NCBI RefSeq assembly: GCF_004331645.1
Contig: NZ_SJSK01000001.1
Coordinates: 248,001-312,000 of the forward strand
DNA: 64,000 nucleotides
Reading direction: 5' to 3'
Origin: Pedobacter frigiditerrae
Lineage (GTDB): Bacteria > Bacteroidota > Bacteroidia > Sphingobacteriales > Sphingobacteriaceae
Made by a program: the position numbers and the translations under genes. Every line of letters begins with the position of its first letter. Position 1 is the stretch's first letter. Shown here piece after piece: positions 35,258-44,556 of the stretch. The notes beneath the pieces were generated by a model that was given only the letters and a program-made list of their open reading frames with translations, had not been told where the DNA came from and did not search any database.

Positions 35258-35277
35258 ATGCCTTTTTATTAGACAAA

Positions 35278-35973
35278 TTAAACAATCTTATTCTTCAAAT
35301 CCTTATACTTAGACCTGCCGATTGGTAATTGCTCTCCGCTTTTAAGCAATAAGCTATATTTACTTCCAGATTGAATTAAAATCTTTTCTGCTAGTTCTAA
35401 AGAAACCAAATAAGATTTATGGATACGCTCGAATGAATATGGCAAAAGCTGTTCTAAAGTTTCCAATGATTTATCATGCAGTTCTTGCTTTCCATTACGT
35501 AAATGCAGCTCGCTATAAATGCCTGCCCCTTTTATGAAAAGCAGATCTTCAATATCTATCAATTTAATGTCTCCTGCTTTTTTTACAGCTAGAAATTTAA
35601 GCAACTCATCAGTAGGTTTTACATTTGCCTTTATTCTTTTAAAAGCCTGGGCTAATCTAATTTCATCAAAGGGTTTAGGCACAAAATCTAACACACCATA
35701 TTCAAAAGCCATAATTGCCTTATCTGTGTTGGCAGAAACAATTATGGTATGAAAAGATTTTGAAACAACAGATTCTAGTAAATCAAAGCCATTTTCTCCA
35801 TTCAAGTTTAAATCTAGCAACAACAAATCAATCTCATTATTTTCTATATATGCCATTCCTTTCTGCACAGAATCGCAAATAGAAATAGTAGAGTTCTGCT
35901 CAAAGTAATTACTTGCCATTCTTTCTAATCGCTTAGCAATTCTAGCTTCATCTTCAATTATCAACACTCTCAT
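35278..35973 (-). CDS. LytTR-family response regulator, second system
   Basis: This 231-residue regulator has a receiver domain (E7, D8, phosphorylation site D54, lysine in PKPFDEIRLA) and a LytTR domain (~130-230: FIKGAGIYSELHL, RIHKSYLVSLE). There is almost no linker between the domains. It overlaps the kinase gene by four bases. The divergent receptor gene beyond the kinase is the most likely target. Confidence 0.9.
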   Translation of the reverse strand: MRVLIIEDEARIAKRLERMASNYFEQNSTISICDSVQKGMAYIENNEIDLLLLDLNLNGENGFDLLESVVSKSFHTIIVSANTDKAIMAFEYGVLDFVPKPFDEIRLAQAFKRIKANVKPTDELLKFLAVKKAGDIKLIDIEDLLFIKGAGIYSELHLRNGKQELHDKSLETLEQLLPYSFERIHKSYLVSLELAEKILIQSGSKYSLLLKSGEQLPIGRSKYKDLKNKIV

Positions 35974-37637
35974 TTGGTATAAATTTTAATTGTGGTCATC
36001 CAACCTTGAGTATTTTCATGTGATGTAAATTCCCAATTTTCAGCATAACTTTCAGTTAGTCGAGCTTTAATATAAGTAAATCCATTACCTCCATTTCTTG
36101 GTTTAATTTTAACCCTGTTATTTGCAAAAGTTTCAAAAGTATATTGTTTATAATCAGCTCCTGCTGAAAACGAAAGTTTAAACTTCATGCTTCCATCTGC
36201 AAGCGGACTGCTGTGTGTTATTCCATTTTCTAAGATGGTATGTATCAATGCGGGCGGAATAAATTCACTTTCATCGATATTATCTTCTTCCCATTTATAG
36301 TTTATTTCTTTCCGAAACTGCATAACCGACAAATGCTTTTTACAGAGCTCAATCTCTTGTCTAATAGGGATCAACGCCTGTTCTGATATACTGTTCATGA
36401 TATCAAATTCATCAGCCAATGCTTGTATAAACGCCGTACCTTCTTTTGGAGATTCTTCTACCCAATCCATTAAAGAAGTTAAAGTGTTTTTTATGAAATG
36501 AGGCTGAATATTCTTTTTAATCAATTCTAACTGCAATTTAGAAGAAAGCAATAACGATGATTGATATTCTTCTTCTATCACCTTCATTTGAATGGTGTGC
36601 AAATAAAGTATGCACAAAACAATAAGGGAAAAGCTAATGAACAAGCTAAAATCATAAAATAGGAATTGATTAATCAATAACCTTAAAAGCAAAGCTATCA
36701 GTACAATCAGGGCTCCTTTTTCTTTTTGATAGATACCCCTAAAAACTACGATTAAAGACGCAATCCACATGGCTTGGCTATAATAATAGGCAGTTATATC
36801 ATAATGCCCAAAGTTTAAAATATAGATGGCAACCAATGAGATAAAAAGCAAGCTCATTAATATTTTCTTCCATTTAAATTTAAATTGAATGGTAAAATAT
36901 AAGGGAACCAACATGGAAAGTGCAAAAGTTAACCAACCTATCAATTCCAATCGCAAGAAAAAACGTGTATAAGGAATTTCTATATAAAATTTGATATATT
37001 CTAAGATCAGCAAGGCGAAAAATAAAAAACAGATAACCGAAAAAATCAGAATGGTGTATTGTTTAACCCTGCCATTGATAAACAAAAAAAGATAATATAT
37101 AGCCGCAATTAGAAAAGCACCTGCAATCAAATTCATAAATGAAGAGGCCTTTAATGGCATTTTAAGTAGGTCATCGTAAGTACTCAAGCCTGCAGAAATA
37201 TCTCGCTGAAAATTCCCCAAATGGGCTTGTGAGGCCCGAAGTGCAAGTACGTGGCTTCCGGTTTGAGCCAACGAATCTGGTATGCTGTAGTAACTTGTTG
37301 CTGCGCCTGGTATTTCTGCCTGGTTAAGCATACTGACCTGGCCGTTTTTACCTATCAATTTGCCGTCCCAATAAACATCAAAAGCACCAAAAGCCTCTAT
37401 TTTTAGTCCCAGTAGCCCTAATGGTTTTTTGGTCAAATCTATTTTTAACCTTACCCAAAAAATATTGTTTTTAGTATCACCACGTGCTGTTGCCCAGCCT
37501 TTTTCATTAAAATCCTTTTTTGCCCATGATAGGCTATCACCTGTTTTATATACTGGCGGATAATCCTTAAAACTAATTTCTGGTCTATTACAAGACAAGA
37601 AGATTAACGACAAAAAAAGAAAGAGGTAATTCTTCAT
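35970..37637 (-). CDS. 7TM sensor histidine kinase with a lipoprotein-like N-terminus and atypical H-box
   Basis: This 555-residue protein starts with a signal/lipobox (FLSLIFLSC, cysteine at ~16) and a periplasmic beta-sandwich domain (~20-160). Seven TM helices (~165-345) and a coiled segment follow, resembling DISM-type sensors. The His_kinase motif reads QPHFIKNTLT (H380) instead of HFLFNxLN. The N-box reads ILENGITHSS and the G-box GGNGFTYIKARL, so catalysis is plausible though sequence-divergent. A perfect TATCTTTG box lies four bases before its ATG. It is divergent from an outer-membrane receptor. Confidence 0.85.
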   Translation of the reverse strand: MKNYLFLFLSLIFLSCNRPEISFKDYPPVYKTGDSLSWAKKDFNEKGWATARGDTKNNIFWVRLKIDLTKKPLGLLGLKIEAFGAFDVYWDGKLIGKNGQVSMLNQAEIPGAATSYYSIPDSLAQTGSHVLALRASQAHLGNFQRDISAGLSTYDDLLKMPLKASSFMNLIAGAFLIAAIYYLFLFINGRVKQYTILIFSVICFLFFALLILEYIKFYIEIPYTRFFLRLELIGWLTFALSMLVPLYFTIQFKFKWKKILMSLLFISLVAIYILNFGHYDITAYYYSQAMWIASLIVVFRGIYQKEKGALIVLIALLLRLLINQFLFYDFSLFISFSLIVLCILYLHTIQMKVIEEEYQSSLLLSSKLQLELIKKNIQPHFIKNTLTSLMDWVEESPKEGTAFIQALADEFDIMNSISEQALIPIRQEIELCKKHLSVMQFRKEINYKWEEDNIDESEFIPPALIHTILENGITHSSPLADGSMKFKLSFSAGADYKQYTFETFANNRVKIKPRNGGNGFTYIKARLTESYAENWEFTSHENTQGWMTTIKIYTK

Positions 37638-37641
37638 TTAC

Positions 37642-37649
37642 CAAAGATA
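37642..37649 (-). promoter_or_regulatory. -7 box (TATCTTTG) abutting the kinase start
   Basis: On the minus strand TATCTTTG matches TAnnTTTG exactly, with four bases before the ATG. A leaderless transcript is predicted. It lies 86 bases from the divergent receptor's own box. Confidence 0.55.
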
Positions 37650-37734
37650 GGATATAGAATTTGTAGAAAAATGCATTTCAAAAGGATATAGAGCCGTTCA
37701 CATAGTTTTCTAAAACTTGAAGCTTTTTTGCCAC

Positions 37735-37742
37735 TAAACTTG
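37735..37742 (+). promoter_or_regulatory. -7 box (TAAACTTG) abutting the receptor start
   Basis: TAAACTTG is a 7/8 match to TAnnTTTG four bases before the ATG, with the same spacing as the clpS and kinase boxes. Confidence 0.45.
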
Positions 37743-37746
37743 TGCC

Positions 37747-40134
37747 ATGAAACAATTATTTTTATCCCTGATCATCCTGTTGAGTTATTTAAATAGTAAC
37801 GCACAGCAAGCAAGTACTTCTTCAAGAACGGTAGCCGGAATTGTAAAAGAACAACAAGATAAAGTTCCAATTCCTTATGCAACTGTACGCATAAAAGACA
37901 CATCAACGAAGCTTTTGGCAGCAACCATTACAGATGAAAAAGGAATGTTCAAGTTAGAAGCGGTTTCAAAAGATAGCTTAATCATAGAGTTTTCATTAGT
38001 TGGATACCAAACCTTGGTTAAAACCTTAACCAAATCTATATCAAGCCTTAATTTAGTGATCATTCTTCAGCCAGATGCTCAATTATTAAAAGAAGTTGCT
38101 GTTAATGGCGAACAACCATCTATTAGCTTAAAGCTCGATAAAAAGGTGTTTCAGGTTGGAAAAGATATTTTATCACAAACTGGCTCTTCCTTAGATTTAC
38201 TAAATGGCGTACCATCTGTAAGTGTTAGTCCTGCTGGGGGTGTTAGTTTAAGAGGAAACAGCAATGTATTGGTATTGATAGACGGGAGGCGTTCTGGATT
38301 TACACAAGGAAATGCATTAGATCAATTGCCAGCAGACCAGATAGAAAGAGTGGAGGTTATTACCAATCCATCTTCAAGATACGATGCCGCAGGTTCTGCA
38401 GGGATCATTAATATCATTTTAAAGAAAAATAAAAAATCTGGATTAAATGGCCAATTGAGTTTAGTGGCGGGTGTACCAAATGAAACCAGGATTACACCAA
38501 GTTTAAACTATAAATCGGCAAAAATTAACTTGTTCTCTACCTTCGGCCTACGTTATTCAGATTATGATGGACTTTACATTTCAGATCAGTTTACCAATGA
38601 TGCAGGAACTACTAACTTGCTTCATAAACGACAAGATGAGGATAGACATGACGATGCCAAGATGTTATACTTTGGAGGAGATTTTCTAATCAATAACCAC
38701 AATACCATTACCGCAGCGTTTTTAAATAAAACTACAAACGACCATGATAAAACGAGCTTGCAATATGATTATGCAAAAAAGGGAAATACATTAGATAGTA
38801 TATTATTGCGTAAAGGCGAGTCTTGGGAAAAAAGGGACTATAATCAGATAGAATTTAATTACACTAAAACCTTCAACAAGCCTAACCAGAAATACACTGT
38901 AGATATGCAATATGATTTTTGGAACAGTGATAAAGATTGGAGCTTATCTACCCAAAAAACTTTGCCTAACGTTACAACTTTCCCGGGTGTTAGAACAAGT
39001 TCCATTGGTGCGAGTAAAGATTTCATGTTGCAAACAGACTATGTGCATCCATTAGACAGCGATGCAAATCTAGAGTTTGGCATTAAAGCTGAAAAACGTA
39101 GTGTAACTAGCGATTTTAAAGCAGAACGACAAAATAATATCAATTGGGAGATATTAGATGGAATTAATAATGAGCTTATTTATGATGAATTAATTGGAAG
39201 TGCCTATATACAATTTGGCAGCAAATGGAATAAAATAGCTTACCAACTTGGAATGAGAACCGAATTAACAAAAATTGGTTTAGAAGATAGAGCTGGAACA
39301 TTTAATAGTGATAAGAAATACACTAGATTTTTTCCAACGCTTAACCTATCTTATCAGTTTAATACGAAGACAACTATTCAGGCTAGTTACAGTAAACGTA
39401 TTAACAGGCCATCACTTTTTGCATTATATCCATTTAATGAGCTAACAGATTTCAATTCGCAGTATGTTGGTAATCCGGACTTAAATCCATCTTATGCTGA
39501 TGTTGTAGAATTGAGTTTTTTAAGCAATTGGAATAAATTCACATTCAATCCTTCATTATATTACCAAAACAATAAAAACATTACTCAAGATTATACCTAC
39601 AGAAACTCGAATGGTGTATTTATTACCACGCCTATTAATATTGATGGAGAATCACGCAGTGGATTAGAACTTTCTTTATTGTACAACCCTTATCGTTTTT
39701 TACAGTTTAGCATGGAAGTTAATGCCTACTACTTTACCCAAAAAGGATTTTATGCCAATCAGGATTTTTATTACAACGGCAACATTTTAACCAGTAGAAT
39801 AAGCACGCAAATAAAGTTACCTAAAAAGTTAAGTTTTCAAGGTCGATATAATTTTACAGGCGCCCAAAGTAATGCTCAAAGTAGAACAGCAAGCATCCAT
39901 AACATAGATGTTGGAGCGGGAAAAACATTCTTAAAAGACAAAGCAACACTATTGTTTGATGTTGCCAATCTATTTAATTTAAGAAAATTTGAAACAACAA
40001 CAACAGGTAACAATTATTCGCTTGTTCAGGTTAACAGTCCAAACGCAGCAAGGTATCGTTTAACGTTTGTGTATAAATTAAATTTAAAGGAGAATCAAGG
40101 TGCAAGACAAGCTAAAGCGGGAAATAGGAATTAA
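37747..40134 (+). CDS. Outer-membrane beta-barrel receptor (OMP_b-brl_3 type)
   Basis: This 795-residue protein has a signal peptide (~1-20, ending SNAQ), a carboxypeptidase-regulatory domain (~28-105), a plug (~130-215: LLNGVPSVSVS, VLIDGRRS, IERVEVITNPSSRYDAAG) and a barrel to the end. The C-terminal tail is basic (KENQGARQAKAGNRN). It is closer in pattern to the 831-residue receptor than to the 802-residue one. Its divergent promoter with a LytTR/kinase operon suggests that system controls it. The ligand is unknown, and no SusD gene is present. Confidence 0.85.
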   Translation: MKQLFLSLIILLSYLNSNAQQASTSSRTVAGIVKEQQDKVPIPYATVRIKDTSTKLLAATITDEKGMFKLEAVSKDSLIIEFSLVGYQTLVKTLTKSISSLNLVIILQPDAQLLKEVAVNGEQPSISLKLDKKVFQVGKDILSQTGSSLDLLNGVPSVSVSPAGGVSLRGNSNVLVLIDGRRSGFTQGNALDQLPADQIERVEVITNPSSRYDAAGSAGIINIILKKNKKSGLNGQLSLVAGVPNETRITPSLNYKSAKINLFSTFGLRYSDYDGLYISDQFTNDAGTTNLLHKRQDEDRHDDAKMLYFGGDFLINNHNTITAAFLNKTTNDHDKTSLQYDYAKKGNTLDSILLRKGESWEKRDYNQIEFNYTKTFNKPNQKYTVDMQYDFWNSDKDWSLSTQKTLPNVTTFPGVRTSSIGASKDFMLQTDYVHPLDSDANLEFGIKAEKRSVTSDFKAERQNNINWEILDGINNELIYDELIGSAYIQFGSKWNKIAYQLGMRTELTKIGLEDRAGTFNSDKKYTRFFPTLNLSYQFNTKTTIQASYSKRINRPSLFALYPFNELTDFNSQYVGNPDLNPSYADVVELSFLSNWNKFTFNPSLYYQNNKNITQDYTYRNSNGVFITTPINIDGESRSGLELSLLYNPYRFLQFSMEVNAYYFTQKGFYANQDFYYNGNILTSRISTQIKLPKKLSFQGRYNFTGAQSNAQSRTASIHNIDVGAGKTFLKDKATLLFDVANLFNLRKFETTTTGNNYSLVQVNSPNAARYRLTFVYKLNLKENQGARQAKAGNRN

Positions 40135-40140
40135 TTAATA

Positions 40141-40218
40141 TTTGTCATTCCGACTTTGGAGGAATCTGATCGAAAGAATTCTTAATCATAGATTCTTCGC
40201 TTCGCTCTGAATGACAAA
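40141..40218. repeat. Intergenic repeat TTTGTCATTC...GAATGACAAA, copy 2
   Basis: A 78-base element with perfect 10-base terminal inverted repeats and internal GAGGAATCT, AGATTCTTCGCTTCGCTCT. It lies between convergent genes and could double as a terminator hairpin. Confidence 0.7.
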
Positions 40219-40274
40219 ACCGCTTTTACTTTGACAAACCATTTGCATTGAGTTTATAAGTTTGTCAAAGTAAT

Positions 40275-41636
40275 TTACCTCCCCGCTCTTGGAGTAATCA
40301 CTAAACTTTCGTGCCCATTCTCATCTACAGATTGTACACCGAAATAATAATTGTCTTTTGAGTAAGCAAGCGTTGCTGCATTCTCTTTAACAAAGAATTT
40401 TTTTTCCCAAAATGGACTTGTGGTTTCACGCATCAAAACGTAATAACCTATTGGAGTTTTCCCTTTTGGAGCATCCCATTTTAAGGCAGTTTTATTAGTT
40501 AAACCAGCGGTAAGCACTACTACATTTTCGGGTTCTTGAGTTGATAGTGCCAAATTAGACATAACAGATAAGTTCATTCTGGTAACCTTCTGTAAATAAT
40601 TATAATCTACATATTCTGGCAAATCGCCAAATTTAAAACCATTTTCTGTTCTCACGTCTTGGTGTTGTCTATTAAAATCTTCATTCATCTCGGTAATCCG
40701 CACTGCGGCAAAACCTTGTTGAGAAAAAGGTGTGTGATCGCCTCCACGTAAAAAGCGGTCTCTTCTATAAATCAGTTTTACTTCTAGTTGATCTACATAT
40801 CGCTCTGCAACCTCTTTAATATATCTGGCTGCCTGTCTGGCTTTTCCATCGTTATCTGTGCCAGCAGATTGCCTTGCTGCAACTTGCGCTGGTGTTTCCA
40901 AGGGAGATACTCCTTCACTAAACACACGTACACTTTTATTGTCTTTAATGTCGGTCTCCATTCCGTAAGAGTTGCCAACTATATCGTTATTCATCAACAA
41001 GTGAACCTTCCAACCTTCTTCCTTTGCTCGTTTTGCCAAATTTGTGGCGCCATATAAACCTTGTTCCTCACCAACCATTGCCACAAAAACCAAGGTAGAA
41101 TTGAATTTTTGTTTGCTCATTATCCTACACATTTCCATTACTGCGGCAACACCAGAAGCATCGTCATTTGCGCCAGGGGCAAAATCTTTAATGTTCATCA
41201 CATCAGTTACCCTAGAATCATAATGACCTGAAACCATTAACATTCTTTTATCATTTGGATCTGTACCCGGCAAAACTGCTACAACATTTTTAAGCACAAC
41301 CGGGGCAGTTATCCTTCTGCCATCTGCAGGTTGCGTAAAAGTATCATAAGAAACTTGAAGCCTATTCCCGCCCGCAACACCATATTTTTCAAACTCACTT
41401 TTAATCCAGCTTCTGGCAGCGCCGATGCCTGTAGTTTTACTCAAAGTATCACTTAAGGTATGACGAGTTTGAAAGGAAACTAATTTCTTGATTACAGATT
41501 CTAAGTTAGAAGCCGAAACTTCATTAACTAAAGCACTTATGGCAGGATCTCTGCTAATAGTTTGTTGAGCAAACAGCCTTCCAGAAGCTAAAAAGATAAA
41601 AACTAAAGAGATTTTAAAATATTTCATTCTAATCAT
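40275..41636 (-). CDS. M28 family zinc metallopeptidase with a C-terminal beta domain
   Basis: This secreted aminopeptidase-type protein is about 453 residues from the ATG used, which gives MIRMKYFKISL. The ATG three codons later is equally possible, and a TTG further upstream is not supported. Signal peptide ends LFAQQ. Zinc ligands of the M28 family are visible in order: HYDS, APGANDDASG, GEEQG and MNNDIVG, with the last histidine in GDHTPF. A C-terminal FN3-like domain (~370-453) follows. The product probably trims peptides in the periplasm or outside. It is divergent from a second M28 gene. Confidence 0.87.
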   Translation of the reverse strand: MIRMKYFKISLVFIFLASGRLFAQQTISRDPAISALVNEVSASNLESVIKKLVSFQTRHTLSDTLSKTTGIGAARSWIKSEFEKYGVAGGNRLQVSYDTFTQPADGRRITAPVVLKNVVAVLPGTDPNDKRMLMVSGHYDSRVTDVMNIKDFAPGANDDASGVAAVMEMCRIMSKQKFNSTLVFVAMVGEEQGLYGATNLAKRAKEEGWKVHLLMNNDIVGNSYGMETDIKDNKSVRVFSEGVSPLETPAQVAARQSAGTDNDGKARQAARYIKEVAERYVDQLEVKLIYRRDRFLRGGDHTPFSQQGFAAVRITEMNEDFNRQHQDVRTENGFKFGDLPEYVDYNYLQKVTRMNLSVMSNLALSTQEPENVVVLTAGLTNKTALKWDAPKGKTPIGYYVLMRETTSPFWEKKFFVKENAATLAYSKDNYYFGVQSVDENGHESLVITPRAGR

Positions 41637-41747
41637 AACAGGGCGTGTAAAAATCTGAATAGAAAGGTACAATTATTTATGATTAACTGTAAATTGACCA
41701 ACAATAATGATACTTAAAATCGCTTAACAACTATTAAAACTATAATT

Positions 41748-43331
41748 ATGATGAAAAAAATTACTTTTAGTGCATTTGCTTTGGGCTTATGCTTTTCTGC
41801 GTTTGCACAAGAGCCAGTAAACTCGGCCGCTGTGGCAAAAATTAGAACAGAAGGATTGGATAAATCTAAAGCATCTGAAATTGCTTACCAGATTACTGAT
41901 GTTGCAGGGCCACGCTTATCTAACTCTCCAGGCTTAAAAAGAGCACAAGATTGGGCAGTTAAATATTTCAATGAAATGGGCTTAAAGAATGTTCATTTAG
42001 AAGCTTGGGGTGATTTTGGTAAAGGATGGCAAGTTGATAAATATTATGCTGCTACAACCAAACCTTTCTACCGTCCAATTATTGCTTCTCCAAAAGCTTG
42101 GACACCAGGCACAAATGGCCCAATTAAATCTGAAGTTATTTTAATTAAAGCTGATACAATAACTGATTTAGCAAAATATAAGGGCAAGCTAAAAGGTAAA
42201 ATCGTAATGATTGAATCTGCATTGGTACAACCTTTAAAGAATACCTATAAGGCCGATGCCGTTCGTTATACAGATGAAGATTTAGAGAAAATGGCTGCTG
42301 CTACTCCTCCAGCTGCTGGTGGTGGGCCAGGAAATCGTCAAGGAGCTCCAGGTGCAGGTAACAACCAAAGAGCAATGATGATGAGAATGATGGGTATGAG
42401 AGCTGCAATTGACAGTGTATTATTAAGCGAGGGCATTGGATTAAAATTAACTTACGCTCGTGGAAGTCACGGTACTTTCTTTACTAGCAATGGTGCTTCT
42501 TATAAATTAGATGCTAAAGCGGTAAATCCAGAACTGGAAGTAAGCAGTGAAGATTACCTACACATTTTACGTTTATTACGTGGCGGAGAGAAAGTAGAAA
42601 TAGAGGCTGAAGTTAAAACTTCATTTTATGATAAAGATCCAAAGGGTTACAATGTAATTGGAGAAATTCCTGGTACAGATCCTAAATTAAAAGATGAAAT
42701 TGTAATGTTAGGTGGCCACTATGATTCATGGCACTCTGGTACTGGCGCAACTGATAACGGCGCAGGATCTGCAGTTATGATTGAAGCAATGCGTATTTTA
42801 AAAGCTATCGACTTTAAACCAAAACGTACCATTCGTATTGCTTTATGGAGTTCAGAAGAGCAAGGTCTATTCGGATCAAGAGGTTATGTAAAACAACATT
42901 TTGCAGACCCTGCCGACATGAAAGCTAAACCTGAACATGAGAAATTATCTGCTTATTACAACCTAGATAATGGAACAGGAACAATTAGAGGTGTTTATTT
43001 GCAAGGAAATGCTGCAGTAAAAGACATTTTCCAAGCTTGGTTAACTCCATTTGCTGATTTAGGTGCTAAAACAATTACCATTAGCAATACTGGTGGTACA
43101 GATCACCAAGCTTATGATGGTATTGGCTTACCTGGCTTCCAGTTTATTCAAGATCCAATGGATTATAACACACGTACACACCACTCTAACATGGATACGT
43201 TTGACCGTTTAGATATGGATGATTTGAAAAAGTCTGCCACTATTGTAGCTTCTTTTGTTTATCATACTTCAGAAAGAGCTGAGAAATTGCCTCGTAAAGC
43301 AATGCCTACACCAGCACCTGCAAGACCATAA
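41748..43331 (+). CDS. M28 family zinc metallopeptidase with a low-complexity insertion
   Basis: This 527-residue secreted peptidase has a signal peptide ending AFAQE and a PA-like domain split by a Gly/Pro/Met-rich insertion (~180-220, AAGGGPGNRQGAPG then repeated M-M-R). The catalytic domain has GGHYDSWHSG, ATDNGAGS, SSEEQG, YYNLDNGTG and TDHQAYDG. All M28 metal ligands appear present. The C-terminus is Pro/Ala-rich. It is divergent from the other M28 gene with 111 bases between starts, and ends at a strong terminator shared with the next gene. Confidence 0.88.
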   Translation: MMKKITFSAFALGLCFSAFAQEPVNSAAVAKIRTEGLDKSKASEIAYQITDVAGPRLSNSPGLKRAQDWAVKYFNEMGLKNVHLEAWGDFGKGWQVDKYYAATTKPFYRPIIASPKAWTPGTNGPIKSEVILIKADTITDLAKYKGKLKGKIVMIESALVQPLKNTYKADAVRYTDEDLEKMAAATPPAAGGGPGNRQGAPGAGNNQRAMMMRMMGMRAAIDSVLLSEGIGLKLTYARGSHGTFFTSNGASYKLDAKAVNPELEVSSEDYLHILRLLRGGEKVEIEAEVKTSFYDKDPKGYNVIGEIPGTDPKLKDEIVMLGGHYDSWHSGTGATDNGAGSAVMIEAMRILKAIDFKPKRTIRIALWSSEEQGLFGSRGYVKQHFADPADMKAKPEHEKLSAYYNLDNGTGTIRGVYLQGNAAVKDIFQAWLTPFADLGAKTITISNTGGTDHQAYDGIGLPGFQFIQDPMDYNTRTHHSNMDTFDRLDMDDLKKSATIVASFVYHTSERAEKLPRKAMPTPAPARP

Positions 43332-43348
43332 TTAATTAATCACACAGT

Positions 43349-43385
43349 AAAGAAGTCCCTAGATAAAAATCTGGGGGCTTCTTTA
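43349..43385. terminator. Bidirectional intrinsic terminator
   Basis: AAAGAAGTCCCTAGA and TCTGGGGGCTTCTTT pair over 15 positions with two G-U pairs around a short A-rich loop. It lies between the M28 gene and the convergent HTH gene. Confidence 0.75.
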
Positions 43386-43610
43386 TTATATCGTGAACAT
43401 CCGCTCTTTAAAGGCCCACACTACTAGTTGATGAGAGTTCTTTAGACCAAGTCTTTTTACCATATTCCTGCGATGTGTGTTAACGGTAAGCTCACTTATA
43501 AATAGCTGATTACTAATCTCCTTGCTATTATTTCCCATACATACCAAATGCAAGATCTCTAGCTCCCGTTGGCTAATTTGTTCTTCTTTATAAGATATGT
43601 CTAACGTCAT
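43386..43610 (-). CDS. HTH-only LuxR-family protein, 74 residues
   Basis: The protein is almost only a GerE/LuxR-type helix-turn-helix: SQRELEILHLVCMGNNSKEI (~13-32), then ISELTVNTHRRNMVKRLG (~39-56). There is no receiver or ligand domain and only about 12 residues before the HTH. Stand-alone HTHs may act as dimeric regulators or as a truncated response regulator. The HTH is not a close copy of that in the regulator at 49.2-49.9 kb. It lies 88 bases downstream of the papain-like gene on the same strand. Confidence 0.75.
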   Translation of the reverse strand: MTLDISYKEEQISQRELEILHLVCMGNNSKEISNQLFISELTVNTHRRNMVKRLGLKNSHQLVVWAFKERMFTI

Positions 43611-43698
43611 AAATCTATTTTTTAAACTTTTAGAGTGCTTGTTAAATATGTCTTTACGATTAAGACACTTAAACCCATACCTATCACTAAATCTATAA

Positions 43699-44502
43699 TT
43701 AGACAGTTATCCCATAAGCTTCTGTAAATGCCATTTGAGCGTAAGGGATAGATGCATAAGCATAACCATTATCCCCCCAACTTGTAGCTCCCCAACTATT
43801 CCTTATAATCAAACGATCTACTGTGTAACCTACAATGGCTACTGCATGTCCACCTTGTTGAGTATCCTCCAAATAAATGTCCAGATTCCCATTAGTAACG
43901 CCAGCATTTTGCCAAGTATCATCAACATCTAATCGTACTAATATTGGTCCATTGCCTGCAGCAATCCACTCTTTCCAAACTCTAATCTTATCTACATTAT
44001 TTTGGCCGAGATTAAAATAATTCCTAATGCGAAAACGAGATGCTAAGGCATAAAATTCATTCTCATCTCCCATAAACGATTTATTACTATCAAATGGCAA
44101 AATTTGATCAGTTACACAACCATACTTTCGGGCAATATCTAAGGCGGCTTTTAAGCTAGTGCCAGAAACCTCAATAAATGTAGATGGCCTTTCGTTAAAC
44201 TCATCGGTTTCTTTTGCCGACATCCATATAAACCTTACAGATAACAGATTTTTATCCCCCAATTGTTTTTTCTTTACAAAATGCCAGCGTAGCAATGCAT
44301 CTGCAGTCGCCCATCCCACACAGGAGCCAGTTTGTCCTTGGTCGTTAATTTTCCACCAATTTTCACGTAAATCTACTGATGCTGGGATTGCAGTGATAGG
44401 TTTTGCAAACTTTGCGGCTATGGCATCTTTAAAATTCCAGTCATTTTTGGTTTCTTTTGAAGGAATACAATTAAGTATTCGTTTTATAGTTCTTTCTCTC
44501 AT
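43699..44502 (-). CDS. Papain-fold (C1) cysteine peptidase without signal peptide
   Basis: This 267-residue protein has the C1A layout: DLRENW entry strand, QGQTGSC with oxyanion Q55 and nucleophile C61, GGHAVAIVGY with H219, and IIRNSWGATSWGDNGY with N235. The triad is complete. There is no signal peptide and no propeptide; only ~40 residues precede the mature-like start. A cytoplasmic or otherwise exported peptidase is implied. Papain-like peptidases of this type are uncommon in this phylum outside secreted forms. The next gene upstream (54 bases) encodes a membrane protein on the same strand, so the two probably act together. Substrate unknown. Confidence 0.85.
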   Translation of the reverse strand: MRERTIKRILNCIPSKETKNDWNFKDAIAAKFAKPITAIPASVDLRENWWKINDQGQTGSCVGWATADALLRWHFVKKKQLGDKNLLSVRFIWMSAKETDEFNERPSTFIEVSGTSLKAALDIARKYGCVTDQILPFDSNKSFMGDENEFYALASRFRIRNYFNLGQNNVDKIRVWKEWIAAGNGPILVRLDVDDTWQNAGVTNGNLDIYLEDTQQGGHAVAIVGYTVDRLIIRNSWGATSWGDNGYAYASIPYAQMAFTEAYGITV

Positions 44503-44556
44503 GTTAAACTTTTTGGTTAATTTTTTCTTCTTTAATTAGCAATAATTTTGTTTGAT

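Noticed and set aside
44159..44539. 126-codon plus-strand frame opposite the papain-like gene
   Set aside because: It overlaps an intact catalytic gene on the other strand and has no supporting feature.
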